From positions 248,001-312,000 of the forward strand of contig NZ_SOBN01000003.1 in the NCBI RefSeq assembly GCF_004365705.1: 64,000 nt of DNA. The letters run 5' to 3'. Source of the DNA: Streptomyces sp. 846.5 (GTDB lineage Bacteria > Actinomycetota > Actinomycetes > Streptomycetales > Streptomycetaceae). Every line of letters begins with the position of its first letter. Position 1 is the stretch's first letter. Made by a program: the position numbers and the translations under genes. A model generated the notes under the pieces. It worked only from the letters and a program-made list of their open reading frames with translations. It ran no database searches and was not told where the DNA came from. Below are positions 32,381 through 40,140 of this stretch, one piece after another.

Positions 32381-34336
32381 TCAGGACGGGAACGGCACCT
32401 CGCGCTGCCGCAGTTCCTCGGCCCTCGCCCCGGCCAGCTCCATGCGCACGGTGCAGCCGGTGTCCGAGGTCCTGACCTCGACGCTCTCGCAGATCTGGCG
32501 GGCCAGCCAGAGCCCCTCCCCGGGCTGCGGGCCGTCCGGGCGGGGGAGGCGGTAGCCGAGGGTGGGGTCGTCCAGGGCGCTGTCGGCAGGGCGCGGGCCC
32601 GGCTGGGTCAGCTCCACCGAGACGGTCCTCGCCCGGGACCAGATCGCGACGGACCCTTCTGTGAAGGGCGCGGCCCCGCCCGGCTCCTCCGGCTCCGACT
32701 CCGCCTCCGCCGCGGCGTGGGCCAGCAGTCGGGCGACCTCGGCGACCGCCAGCACCAGCAGTTCGGCCCGCTCCCGCTCCAGGCCCAGGCGCGTCGCGTG
32801 GTCGGCGACGAAGCCACGCAGCTCGGCGCTGCCCGGGGCGGGCGAACTCCAGCTCAGCCGGGCGGCGCGGGACGGTGGCGGCTCCAGCGGTGCGGCGGCC
32901 GGGCCCTGCGCGCGGAAGTGGACCGGCTCCAGGTAGTCGGCGGAGGCGGTGACCCCGGTGCCGTCGATCCGCTGCGGATGGGTGCGCAGCGCGTCGGCCA
33001 GCACGTCGGGGCCGGCGATCCGGGCGTCGTAGGGGCAGATCATCCAGATGTTGGTGTCCGTGAGCAGCGCGTTGAGCTGCGACTCCATCTGCTTCCAGGC
33101 GGCGGCCTCGGCCCGGGAGCGGCCGGCCCAGACCGGCTCGGCGATGATCCGGACATGGCGGGGGCCGTTCCCGTTCGCGGCGCCGCCCGCGTGGGCGGTG
33201 GTGTGCCGCCAGTAGCGCTCGAACGCGGCCACGCGCTGCGGCGGGCGGCGGCCGAAGTACGCCGTCTCGGCGAAGTCCAGCCGGTCGGCCCGGTCGCCCA
33301 GGGCCTCGCTGAGCAGCTCCAGATTGGCGGAGGTGGTGGCTGCCAGCACCGGTTCGCCCCGGCGGAAGCCCTCCTCGACGAAGGGCAGCGCCATGGCCAG
33401 GAACTCCTGGTCGGAGCCGTAGACGCAGACCTGGTGCCGGAAGTCCGGGGCGGTGGAGCGGAAGCTGTCGGCGGTGTCCCAGCCGGCCATCCTGATGACC
33501 CGTCGGACATGGGCGGCCGGACGTTCCAGGTGCAGCGAGCGGCCGTCGCTGAGGTCCTGCCGGGTGGCCATCAGCAGCCGCAGGCCCTCCAGGTCGATGA
33601 AGTCCAGACCTGACATGTCGACATGGAGGTCCTCCTCCAGGTCGGCTCCGTCGGCCAGGGCCGCCTTCAGCGCCTGGGCCAGCGGGCTGTGGCCGCCGTC
33701 GCCGACCGCGCCGCTCAGCCCCAGCCCCGGTGTCGCCCCGCCGCGGCGGCGGATGACCAGCTCGCCGTCCTCGAACTGCGCGTTCTCGGCGGCCCTGCCG
33801 TTGTGGGCCGCGTCCACGACCGCCATGTCCGCTGCTGCGAAGGCGCGGTGGTCGTACTGGCACAGCGCCAGCACCTTGCCGCCGACCGCCAGCGGGGAGA
33901 CCGCCTGCTCGTAGGCGACGATCTGCTGCATGGCGATGCCGTGCCGGGGCACCCAGCCGGTCTCGCCGGTGACCCGCAGCAGCCGGTAGCCCTCGGCGGC
34001 GGTCTGCTCGATCAGCGCGTCCATCATGGCGACAGTGCGGTCGATGTCGAAGTAGCCGTCGATCATGTACACCAGGTCGGCCGGGAGGATCAGCAGCTGA
34101 CCGCCGGCCACCAGGCCGTCCACGTCGATGCCGGCGCCGGTCAGCGTCCGCCGCACCCTGACCGGGGCGGGGCCGTCGTCCTCGGCGATGTAGATGACCT
34201 TGTCGTGGCACTGGACGCCGTCCCGGACGAAGGCCGTGGTCACCGCGGCGCGTTCGCGTTCGTCGCCGAAGACGAAGCAGAGGTGGTCATTGGGTCGCAC
34301 GGCGCCTACGGGCACGGGCTGCTGGACGGTGGCCAT
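32381..34336 (-). CDS. MEDS-STAS-MEDS-HATPase sensor/anti-sigma type protein
   Basis: A 651-residue four-domain protein. Residues 1-200: MEDS (DcmR-type) domain (NDHLCFVFGDERERAAVTTAFVRDGV, VIYIAEDD, RLLRVTGETGWV). About 205-300: STAS-like segment (LEEDLHVDMSGLDFIDLEGLRLLMATRQ). About 310-480: second MEDS domain (HQVCVYGSDQEFLAMALPFVEEGFRRGEPVLAATT). About 500-651: histidine-kinase-type ATPase fold (LLVLAVAEVARLLAHAAAE, LDDPTLGYRLPRPDGPQPGEGLWLARQIC), like RsbW anti-sigma kinases. ATG 34336 has AGGAGG upstream. The combination suggests a partner-switching regulator sensing a small molecule; ligand and sigma factor are unknown. Divergent from a TetR gene. Confidence 0.8.
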   Translation of the reverse strand: MATVQQPVPVGAVRPNDHLCFVFGDERERAAVTTAFVRDGVQCHDKVIYIAEDDGPAPVRVRRTLTGAGIDVDGLVAGGQLLILPADLVYMIDGYFDIDRTVAMMDALIEQTAAEGYRLLRVTGETGWVPRHGIAMQQIVAYEQAVSPLAVGGKVLALCQYDHRAFAAADMAVVDAAHNGRAAENAQFEDGELVIRRRGGATPGLGLSGAVGDGGHSPLAQALKAALADGADLEEDLHVDMSGLDFIDLEGLRLLMATRQDLSDGRSLHLERPAAHVRRVIRMAGWDTADSFRSTAPDFRHQVCVYGSDQEFLAMALPFVEEGFRRGEPVLAATTSANLELLSEALGDRADRLDFAETAYFGRRPPQRVAAFERYWRHTTAHAGGAANGNGPRHVRIIAEPVWAGRSRAEAAAWKQMESQLNALLTDTNIWMICPYDARIAGPDVLADALRTHPQRIDGTGVTASADYLEPVHFRAQGPAAAPLEPPPSRAARLSWSSPAPGSAELRGFVADHATRLGLERERAELLVLAVAEVARLLAHAAAEAESEPEEPGGAAPFTEGSVAIWSRARTVSVELTQPGPRPADSALDDPTLGYRLPRPDGPQPGEGLWLARQICESVEVRTSDTGCTVRMELAGARAEELRQREVPFPS

Positions 34337-34477
34337 GAGGCCTCCTCCTGCCGGCGGCTTCGAATGCCGCGGATGCCCCAAATCTAGGGCGGAGCGGTAG
34401 ATCGGTTCAGCAGCTTGGCGAAATCCGATGCCTGCGGTGAGCGATTCCGCTCCCCCGCGAACCCATAGACTCAGCCA

Positions 34478-35188
34478 ATGCGATCGGATGCACACCCCGC
34501 TGCCAAGAGTGCCACCGGCGCGCCCGCAGCCGCGCCCGCGCCCAGGGCGAAGCGGGTGCCGCGGGCTCAGCGCGAGCAGCAGATGCTGGACGCCGCCGTG
34601 CGCGTCTTCTCCCGCTCCGGCTACCACGCCGCCTCGATGGACGAGATCGCCGAGGAGTGCGCGGTCTCCAAGCCGATGCTCTACCTCTACCTGGGGTCCA
34701 AGGAGGAGCTGTTCGCCGCCTGCATTCGGCGTGAGGCGGACCGGTTGATCGTGGCCGTGGGCCAGGCGGCGGAGCCGGGGCTGGAGGCGGGGGAGCAGCT
34801 GCGGCGCGGGCTCACCGCGTTCTTCGGCTTCGTCGCCGAGCACCGCGAGAGCTGGATCGTCCTCTACCAGCAGGCCCGGGCCCAGGGCGAGCCGGTGGTC
34901 GAGGAGGTCGCCGCGGCCCGCCGCCAGGTCACCGCCGCGGTCACCGCGCTGGTCCGCAGGGCGGCGCTGGACTCCGTCCCGCCGCAGCGCCCCGACGAGC
35001 GTCCCGACCGCGGCGAGGCCGCCGCGGTCGCCCAGGCCATCGTCGGCGCCGCGGACGCGCTGGCCGGCTGGGTCCTCGACACCGGCCCCGAGCCGCCGGA
35101 GGAGACCGCCCGCCGGCTGATGTCGGTGATCTGGATCGGCCTGGAACCCCGCCTCCACGGCGCCCGCTACCGCAAGCCGACGGACTGA
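34478..35188 (+). CDS. TetR-family transcriptional regulator
   Basis: A 236-residue TetR protein with an Ala/Pro-rich N-terminal extension (1-30). The DNA-binding domain is REQQMLDAAVRVFSRSGYHAASMDEIAEECAVSKPMLYLYLGSKEELFAACI (about 32-83). The ligand-binding half is all-helical, and its sequence (AFFGFVAEHRESWIVLYQQARAQGEP) is typical of actinobacterial TetR members of unknown ligand. It is divergent from the MEDS-STAS gene with a 141-bp gap, making that gene a possible target. Confidence 0.88.
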   Translation: MRSDAHPAAKSATGAPAAAPAPRAKRVPRAQREQQMLDAAVRVFSRSGYHAASMDEIAEECAVSKPMLYLYLGSKEELFAACIRREADRLIVAVGQAAEPGLEAGEQLRRGLTAFFGFVAEHRESWIVLYQQARAQGEPVVEEVAAARRQVTAAVTALVRRAALDSVPPQRPDERPDRGEAAAVAQAIVGAADALAGWVLDTGPEPPEETARRLMSVIWIGLEPRLHGARYRKPTD

Positions 35189-35261
35189 CCGCCGTACCAG
35201 GCCGGCGGGCAGACCGACCTGGTTCCGGCCTGCCGGGCTGATCCGGGCGGCTGGGCGGCGA

Positions 35262-35996
35262 TCACACCGGCACGGTCACGAAGGTCCGGCCGGACTCGTT
35301 CACCACCGACACCGAGGTGACGTCGGAGGGGGTGACCAGGGCGGAGCCTTCGAGGGTGGTGCCGATGCGGGCGCCGGTGGGGGAGACCAGCCAGCTGCCG
35401 GCGTCGACCTTGGCCCCGCTCCTGCCGTGCACCACCAGATGGCAACGCTGGCCTGCGGGGATGCCGGTGACCGCGGCGCTCAGCCGGACCCAGCCGGCGG
35501 CCGGGGTCATCGTCAGCGTCATGCGGGCACCCGTCGCCGGGTCCGTCACCGAGCCGGTCCTGGTGCCGGACGGGGGTGGAGAGACCGAGACGGACGGGGC
35601 CGCCGGGCCGACCGCGACGGACTGCTGGGTCACGGTGCTGCGCCCGACCAGGACGCCGCCACCGAGCACTACCGCTGCGGCGACTGCCGCCGCGACCCCC
35701 ACGGTCGCCCAGCGCCTGCGCTGCTCCGCCCCGCGTTCACCGCGGGCCTGCCGCAGCGTCCGCTGGAGCAGCAGGTCACCGCCCTGGGGCGGTCCGTCCA
35801 TGAAGAGTTCAGGCGGCACCTCGCCCAAGGCCTGCTCCATCTCCCGCAGTTCGCCTACTTCCTGGCGGCAGGACGCGCAGTCCAGCAGGTGCTGCTCCAC
35901 CGCCTCGGCCTCCTCCGGCCCCAGCACGCCGAGGACGTGGGCGCCGAGGAGCCCCGCGTACCGCTCGTGCCTGTCGTCGTGCTGCTCCGTGTTCAT
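35262..35996 (-). CDS. Anti-sigma factor, zinc-binding (RskA-like)
   Basis: A 244-residue membrane anti-sigma factor. The cytoplasmic ZAS domain has H36-x3-C40-x2-C43 (EQHLLDCASCRQE). One transmembrane segment lies near 95-117 (WATVGVAAAVAAAVVLGGGVLVG). The external part (about 130-244) matches the anti-sigma-K C-terminal domain (GARMTLTMTPAAGWVRLSAAVTGIP...). Start and sigma stop overlap in ATGA (35993-35996), so both are made together. It should hold the neighbouring sigma factor inactive until released by proteolysis or a redox/envelope signal. Confidence 0.9.
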   Translation of the reverse strand: MNTEQHDDRHERYAGLLGAHVLGVLGPEEAEAVEQHLLDCASCRQEVGELREMEQALGEVPPELFMDGPPQGGDLLLQRTLRQARGERGAEQRRRWATVGVAAAVAAAVVLGGGVLVGRSTVTQQSVAVGPAAPSVSVSPPPSGTRTGSVTDPATGARMTLTMTPAAGWVRLSAAVTGIPAGQRCHLVVHGRSGAKVDAGSWLVSPTGARIGTTLEGSALVTPSDVTSVSVVNESGRTFVTVPV

Positions 35997-36562
35997 GCCG
36001 CCACCTCCTTCGCCGTTGCCGGACCGCCTGTGTAGGACTGTTTCAGCGCGCGTAACGCGTAGTGTGCGCGGGACTTGACCGTCCCGGCCGGAACCCCCAG
36101 CAGCGCGGCGGCCTCGGCCACCGACTGCCCCTGGAAGTAGAGGGAGTGCAGCACCGCCCGGTGGTCGGGCGAGAGCTGCTCCAGCGCCTCCATCATCACC
36201 AGCGACTCCACCACCGTGTCCGCGTGGTCCCGTTGCACCGGCACGGTCGCCGTGGCCTCGGACACCTCGGCGACCTCGGCGGGGCGCGCGGCCCTGGCCC
36301 GGAACCGGTCGGTGATCAGATTGCGCTCCACCGTCAGCAGCCAACCCCGCACCGAGCCACGGGCGTTGGTCAGCACCTCCGGATTCCGCCAGGCGCGGAT
36401 CAGGGTCTCCTGCACCACGTCCTCCGCGGCCGCCCGGTCCCCGGTCAGCCGGATCGCATAGGCCAGCAGCGCCCCGCCGTGTTCCTCGTAGAGCGTCCGG
36501 ATCAGCGCCTCGTCGGCCGCGCCCTGTTGTCGCTGCCGGGTGCCGAATCGTGTCCCCGCCAT
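35993..36562 (-). CDS. ECF RNA polymerase sigma factor
   Basis: A 189-residue group 4 sigma factor. Region 2 (about 22-90): LIRTLYEEHGGALLAYAIRLTGDRAAAEDVVQETLIRAWRNP and SVRGWLLTVERNLITDRFRAR. Region 4 (about 125-180): ALEQLSPDHRAVLHSLYFQGQSVAEAAALLGVPAGTVKSRAHYALRALK. It is cotranscribed and translationally coupled with its anti-sigma factor. The residues linking to RskA-type partners suggest an envelope-stress role, but the regulon is unknown. Confidence 0.93.
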   Translation of the reverse strand: MAGTRFGTRQRQQGAADEALIRTLYEEHGGALLAYAIRLTGDRAAAEDVVQETLIRAWRNPEVLTNARGSVRGWLLTVERNLITDRFRARAARPAEVAEVSEATATVPVQRDHADTVVESLVMMEALEQLSPDHRAVLHSLYFQGQSVAEAAALLGVPAGTVKSRAHYALRALKQSYTGGPATAKEVAA

Positions 36563-36620
36563 CCGCTCACTCCTCCACCGGGATCTGTCACAGCAGGCAC
36601 GTACGGTGCGGCCGATCGGT

Positions 36621-37598
36621 TCAAGCGCCGGCCCGGCAGTTCCGGCCCTCGTTCAGACAGGCAGTCAGCGCCTCCATCTGACGGTCGGTCATGACATCGA
36701 TGAACACGCCGTGGTCGGTGACCGGGCTGTGCTTCTGTTCGGGGAAGGCGTCCAGGGCGAACGCCTTTCCCGGCGGCGGGCGGTAGCTGACGGTCACCTG
36801 AAGTCGCGGCACCGGGAAGGTGTCCCGGGGGCAGGCGCCGGAGGAACCGGGGAACACCGCCTGGCCCCGGTGGTCCGGGGTGTCGGTGCTGCGCCCGTCC
36901 CAGCAGCTGGGGAAGGACAGCGTGCGGGTGAGCAACTGACCGGCGGGGCAGAGCGGGTAGAGAACGGTGGTGCGCCCCGGTGAACCGCTGCAGCCCCACT
37001 GCGCATGGCCGTCGGCGCCGCCGTCGGTGGCCGCCGTGGGATCGCCCTCCAGCAGCCGCAGGAAACGCGGCATCGGCACGACCTTGCTCCAGGCGTTGCC
37101 GAGGAACTCGATCGACACGGCGTCCGGGGTGAGGATCTCACCGAGGTTGCCGTGCTCGGCGTCGGTGCTGACGATCCGGTCGGTACGGCGCAGCACCGGC
37201 CAGTAGTAGGTGGAGCGGTCACTGCCGGCGCAGGTGGTCCCGGCGGCGGCCAGACTCGCGTCGGTCGACAGCGCGTCGGTGGAGAGGTTGCCGACGTAGT
37301 CGTGGACGTGGTGGGCGCCGCCGGTGATGCCCGGCGAGATCACCACATTGTCGGCGTTGCGGTGCCCCTCCAGATCGCGTCCGCAGTCCTCGCTCCAGGA
37401 CCCGGTGGAGGCATCGGGGCCGGTCCGGCCGGACGTGGAGCCGGCCGGGACGGCGTTGATCGGGACGTACTGCGAGGGACCGGTGCCGGTCGGCCAGAGC
37501 CGCAGCGCCAGCAGGCCGGCGCCCAGGGTCAGGCACAGCAGGATGCCGACCGGCAGCGCGGCGCCGCCGAACGTCCGGTGATCGCGGCCCGGGTTCAC
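36621..37598 (-). CDS. DUF1996 domain protein, membrane-anchored or secreted
   Basis: A 325-residue protein. An N-terminal hydrophobic segment (ALPVGILLCLTLGAGLLALRLW) anchors or exports it. The rest is the DUF1996 domain: NADNVVISPGITGGAHHVHDYVGN near the start, STYYWPVLRR, CWDGRSTDTPDHRGQAVFP and LQVTVSYRPPPGKAFALD, with several Cys probably paired outside the cell. The GTG at 37598 is chosen; a GTG at 37649 would add 17 residues, and neither has a strong ribosome site. The function is unknown; related proteins in fungi and actinobacteria are secreted and sometimes linked to wall or carbohydrate genes. Confidence 0.82.
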   Translation of the reverse strand: MNPGRDHRTFGGAALPVGILLCLTLGAGLLALRLWPTGTGPSQYVPINAVPAGSTSGRTGPDASTGSWSEDCGRDLEGHRNADNVVISPGITGGAHHVHDYVGNLSTDALSTDASLAAAGTTCAGSDRSTYYWPVLRRTDRIVSTDAEHGNLGEILTPDAVSIEFLGNAWSKVVPMPRFLRLLEGDPTAATDGGADGHAQWGCSGSPGRTTVLYPLCPAGQLLTRTLSFPSCWDGRSTDTPDHRGQAVFPGSSGACPRDTFPVPRLQVTVSYRPPPGKAFALDAFPEQKHSPVTDHGVFIDVMTDRQMEALTACLNEGRNCRAGA

Positions 37599-37715
37599 CG
37601 CGTCAGTCTCGCCGGGGGCTCCCGGCGGGGCAAGGCGGTTCCGGGCCACGGTTCCGGCGCGGTGGCGGGTAGGCGATGGCAGCTACGCGCTGGCAGCTAC
37701 GGCGCTGACCAGCCG

Positions 37716-38306
37716 TCAGTAGCCGCTGGAGTACCCGTTGGAGTCGCCGCTCGCCGACTGGCTCGGCGCCGCCGCGGCCGCACCGCCGCCCGCCTTGTGG
37801 CCCACCGGGGTGCTGGCGAACCAGGTGCCGCCGACGCCCTGGCCGTTGGTCTGGCCGGCCGCGCTGTCCCCGGAGAAGCGGTACAGCGGCCAGCCGTTCA
37901 GCGTCAGCTGCCTGGTCCCGTCGGGGCGGGTCACCGTGCCGACCAGGCTCTGGTCCACGCCGTTGAGCTGGACCGTGTCCTGGACCGTCGCCGGCGGCCA
38001 CTTCACCGCGCAGGCGCCGGTGCAGTTGGTGGCGGAGGGGTTGTTGGTGTCCTTGTCGAAGCGGTACAGCGTGCGCCCGGCGGCGTCGGTGACGATCGGC
38101 CCCAGGTTCGCCGAGTCGACGGCGACGAGCTTGACCGGGCCGACCGGAGCGGCGGGGGTCGGGGCGGCGGCGGCCGAGGTGGCTGAGGTGGTGGTGGCGG
38201 CGCCACCGGCGGAGCTGTGGGTGCCGATCGGGTCGCAGGCGCTGGCGCCCAGGGCGACGGCGGCGAGTGCGGAGGCGACGAGCAGACGGCGGGCGGTGAT
38301 GGACAT
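37716..38306 (-). CDS. Secreted-repeat lipoprotein (COG4315-like)
   Basis: A 196-residue lipoprotein. Signal peptide with lipobox ALGASAC (Cys near residue 24), then a Thr/Ala/Pro linker, then two secreted-repeat units (ANLGPIVTDAAGRTLYRFDKDTNNPSATNCTGACAVKWPP and ...GTRQLTLNGWPLYRFSGDSAAGQTNGQGVGGTWFAS). The short tail is Gly/Ser-rich. Such proteins are abundant on streptomycete cell surfaces; their role is unclear (electron transfer or redox functions have been proposed for relatives). ATG 38306 follows AGGGGG. Upstream sequence runs into the IS110 element. Confidence 0.88.
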   Translation of the reverse strand: MSITARRLLVASALAAVALGASACDPIGTHSSAGGAATTTSATSAAAAPTPAAPVGPVKLVAVDSANLGPIVTDAAGRTLYRFDKDTNNPSATNCTGACAVKWPPATVQDTVQLNGVDQSLVGTVTRPDGTRQLTLNGWPLYRFSGDSAAGQTNGQGVGGTWFASTPVGHKAGGGAAAAAPSQSASGDSNGYSSGY

Positions 38307-38439
38307 GGCGAATTCCCCCTGAGTCATTCAGCGGCCCTTCGGGCCTCGCGGTGGGACGGGAAAATCGGGGGCGTCGTCGGCGTTTGTGCCCCTGCCACGC
38401 ACGGGGAACGGCAGCATGGTTGTCGTCCGTTCCGGATGA

Positions 38440-40000
38440 CTCCGGATCTACTCTGGTGCCTGTGAGCCCGCACCTGAGTCTGGTGGCGGAGGGCGGCCAC
38501 GGGAACCGTGGATTGTTGCCACGAGCACGAGCGTCAGATTGCATGCTGACCCCAGCCCTCCCCGGAGCGGTGTCCGACCGACTGCCGAGGCAACCCCGGA
38601 GGGGTGGGAGATGGACGTCGTCCACGAGCGCGTCGCCGCGCTGGACGTCAGCAAGAAGGACGCCAAGGTGTGCGTCCGGGTCCCCGGCGCGCGCAAGGGG
38701 ACCTTCACCAGGGAGGTGACCACCTGGGGGTCGATGACCGGCCAGGTCCTCGAACTGCGTGAGTTCCTCCTGGACAAGAACGTGACGCTGGTCGTCATGG
38801 AGGCGACCGGCGACTACTGGAAGCAGTTCTACTACCTTCTGGAGGACGCACTGCCAGTGCAGTTGGTCAACGCGGCCCACGCGAAGAACCTGCCCGGCCG
38901 CAAGAGCGACGTGAACGACGCCCAGTGGCTGGCTCAACTCGCAGCCCACGGGCTGCTGCGCGGCTCACTGGTGCCGCCGCCACCCGTGCGTGAACTGCGC
39001 GACCTGACCCGCCTGCGCTCCAAGCTGACCAACGACCGCTCCAAGGAGCACCAGCGGCTGGAGAAGCTCCTGGAGGACGCGGGCGTCAAACTGTCCGTGG
39101 TGGCCACCGACATCCTCGGCGTCTCCGGTCGGCTCATGCTCGGGGCCCTGTGTGCGGGCACGGCCGGCCCCGAGGCGATGGCCGAGCTGGCCAAGGGCCG
39201 CATGCGCTCGAAGATCCCCGAGCTGCGCGAGGCCCTGACCGGCCGCTTCACCAGCCACCACGCCTTCCTGACCCGCCTGCACCTGCAAGTAATCGACGGC
39301 TTCGATGCGGCCATCGCCGAACTGGAGGCACGGATCGAGGTGGTGATGGAGCCCTTTCGCCCCCTGATCGACCTCCTGCTGACCATGCCCGGTATCGGCG
39401 AGAAGACCGCGCAGGTGATGGTCGCCGAGGCCGGTGCGGTCATCGACTGCTTCCCCAGCGCCGCATGCTTCGCGTCCTGGGCCGGACTCGCCCCCGGCTC
39501 CAACCAGTCAGGGCCGAAGACCAAACCCGCCAGGACCAGACATGGCAACACCTACCTCAAGGGCGCCCTCGGCATCGCAGCGCTGTCCGTCTCCCGCTCC
39601 CGCGGCACGTTCCTCAGCGCCCGCTATCACCGCATAGCCACCCGCCGAGGCCCGATGAGAGCCCTGGTCGCCACCGAGCACTCCATGGCCACGGCGATGT
39701 GGCACATGCTCACCCAGGGCGTGCCCTACCTCGAACTCGGCGGCGACTACTACACCCGCCGCGAGCCCGAACGCGCCAAGGCCCGCATCACCGCCCAGGC
39801 AGAGGCCCTCGGGCTCGCCGTCACCTTCAGCCCCATCGAGCCCGACACCGCCGCCTGACAACGCCCACAGTGCACCATTTGCGCAGGCCGGCCGCCACCG
39901 GTTCCCGAAGCATGTCAACAAGGCACCGCCGCACCTTCCGTCTGCCGGGCTGACCGTGATTTTCGCGTCAGAGAAGGCGTTTTGGGTTGATCTGTGCGTC
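38440..40000 (+). mobile_element. IS110-family insertion sequence (approximate ends)
   Basis: A single transposase gene (38611-39858) with noncoding flanks of about 170 bp left and 140 bp right. IS110 elements lack terminal inverted repeats, so exact ends cannot be fixed by eye; the limits are estimates between the lipoprotein promoter and the oxidoreductase end. The left flank can fold: CCACGG-GAA-CCGTGG (38497-38511) and GTCAG/CTGAC (38533-38537, 38546-38550), as expected of a bridge RNA region. Confidence 0.6.
38611..39858 (+). CDS. IS110-family transposase (DEDD/RuvC-like plus Tnp20 serine domain)
   Basis: A 415-residue RNA-guided recombinase-type transposase. The N-terminal RuvC-like domain has acidic residues in AALDVSKKD, VVMEATGDYW and GRKSDVNDAQWLAQL (DEDD). 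A coiled middle (170-270) leads to the C-terminal Tnp20 domain: MPGIGEKTAQVMVAEAG, CFASWAGLAPGSNQSGPKTKPARTRHGNTYLKGAL, with the catalytic Ser in GSNQSG. Full length with no internal stops, so it is potentially active. ATG 38611 follows GGAGGGGTGGGAG. The intergenic site between lipoprotein and oxidoreductase genes is a plausible insertion target. Confidence 0.93.
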   Translation: MDVVHERVAALDVSKKDAKVCVRVPGARKGTFTREVTTWGSMTGQVLELREFLLDKNVTLVVMEATGDYWKQFYYLLEDALPVQLVNAAHAKNLPGRKSDVNDAQWLAQLAAHGLLRGSLVPPPPVRELRDLTRLRSKLTNDRSKEHQRLEKLLEDAGVKLSVVATDILGVSGRLMLGALCAGTAGPEAMAELAKGRMRSKIPELREALTGRFTSHHAFLTRLHLQVIDGFDAAIAELEARIEVVMEPFRPLIDLLLTMPGIGEKTAQVMVAEAGAVIDCFPSAACFASWAGLAPGSNQSGPKTKPARTRHGNTYLKGALGIAALSVSRSRGTFLSARYHRIATRRGPMRALVATEHSMATAMWHMLTQGVPYLELGGDYYTRREPERAKARITAQAEALGLAVTFSPIEPDTAA

Positions 40001-40140
40001 TTCGTGACGCTCGCACCCTCAACACGGAGGTGGTTCACCGCCGGTTCAACCGCTGCCGAAGAAATCCCCCGCAACGAATTCCGGGCCGTTCCGGTTCAAC
40101 GCCGGCGGCATGAGTTCGGCGGCAATGGGTTGCGCCGCGC
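39859..40140. other. Intergenic stretch after IS110
   Basis: It holds the right noncoding end of the IS110 element and the 3' flank of the oxidoreductase gene. No reading frame, RNA gene or clear terminator is recognised, although GTTCAAC/GGTTCAAC-type short repeats occur near 40043-40102. Confidence 0.5.

Noticed and set aside
34337..35158. Possible N-terminal extension of the MEDS protein
   Set aside because: The frame is open, but the family start MATVQQPVPVGAVRPNDHL with a strong AGGAGG is at 34336, and the extension is antisense to the TetR gene.
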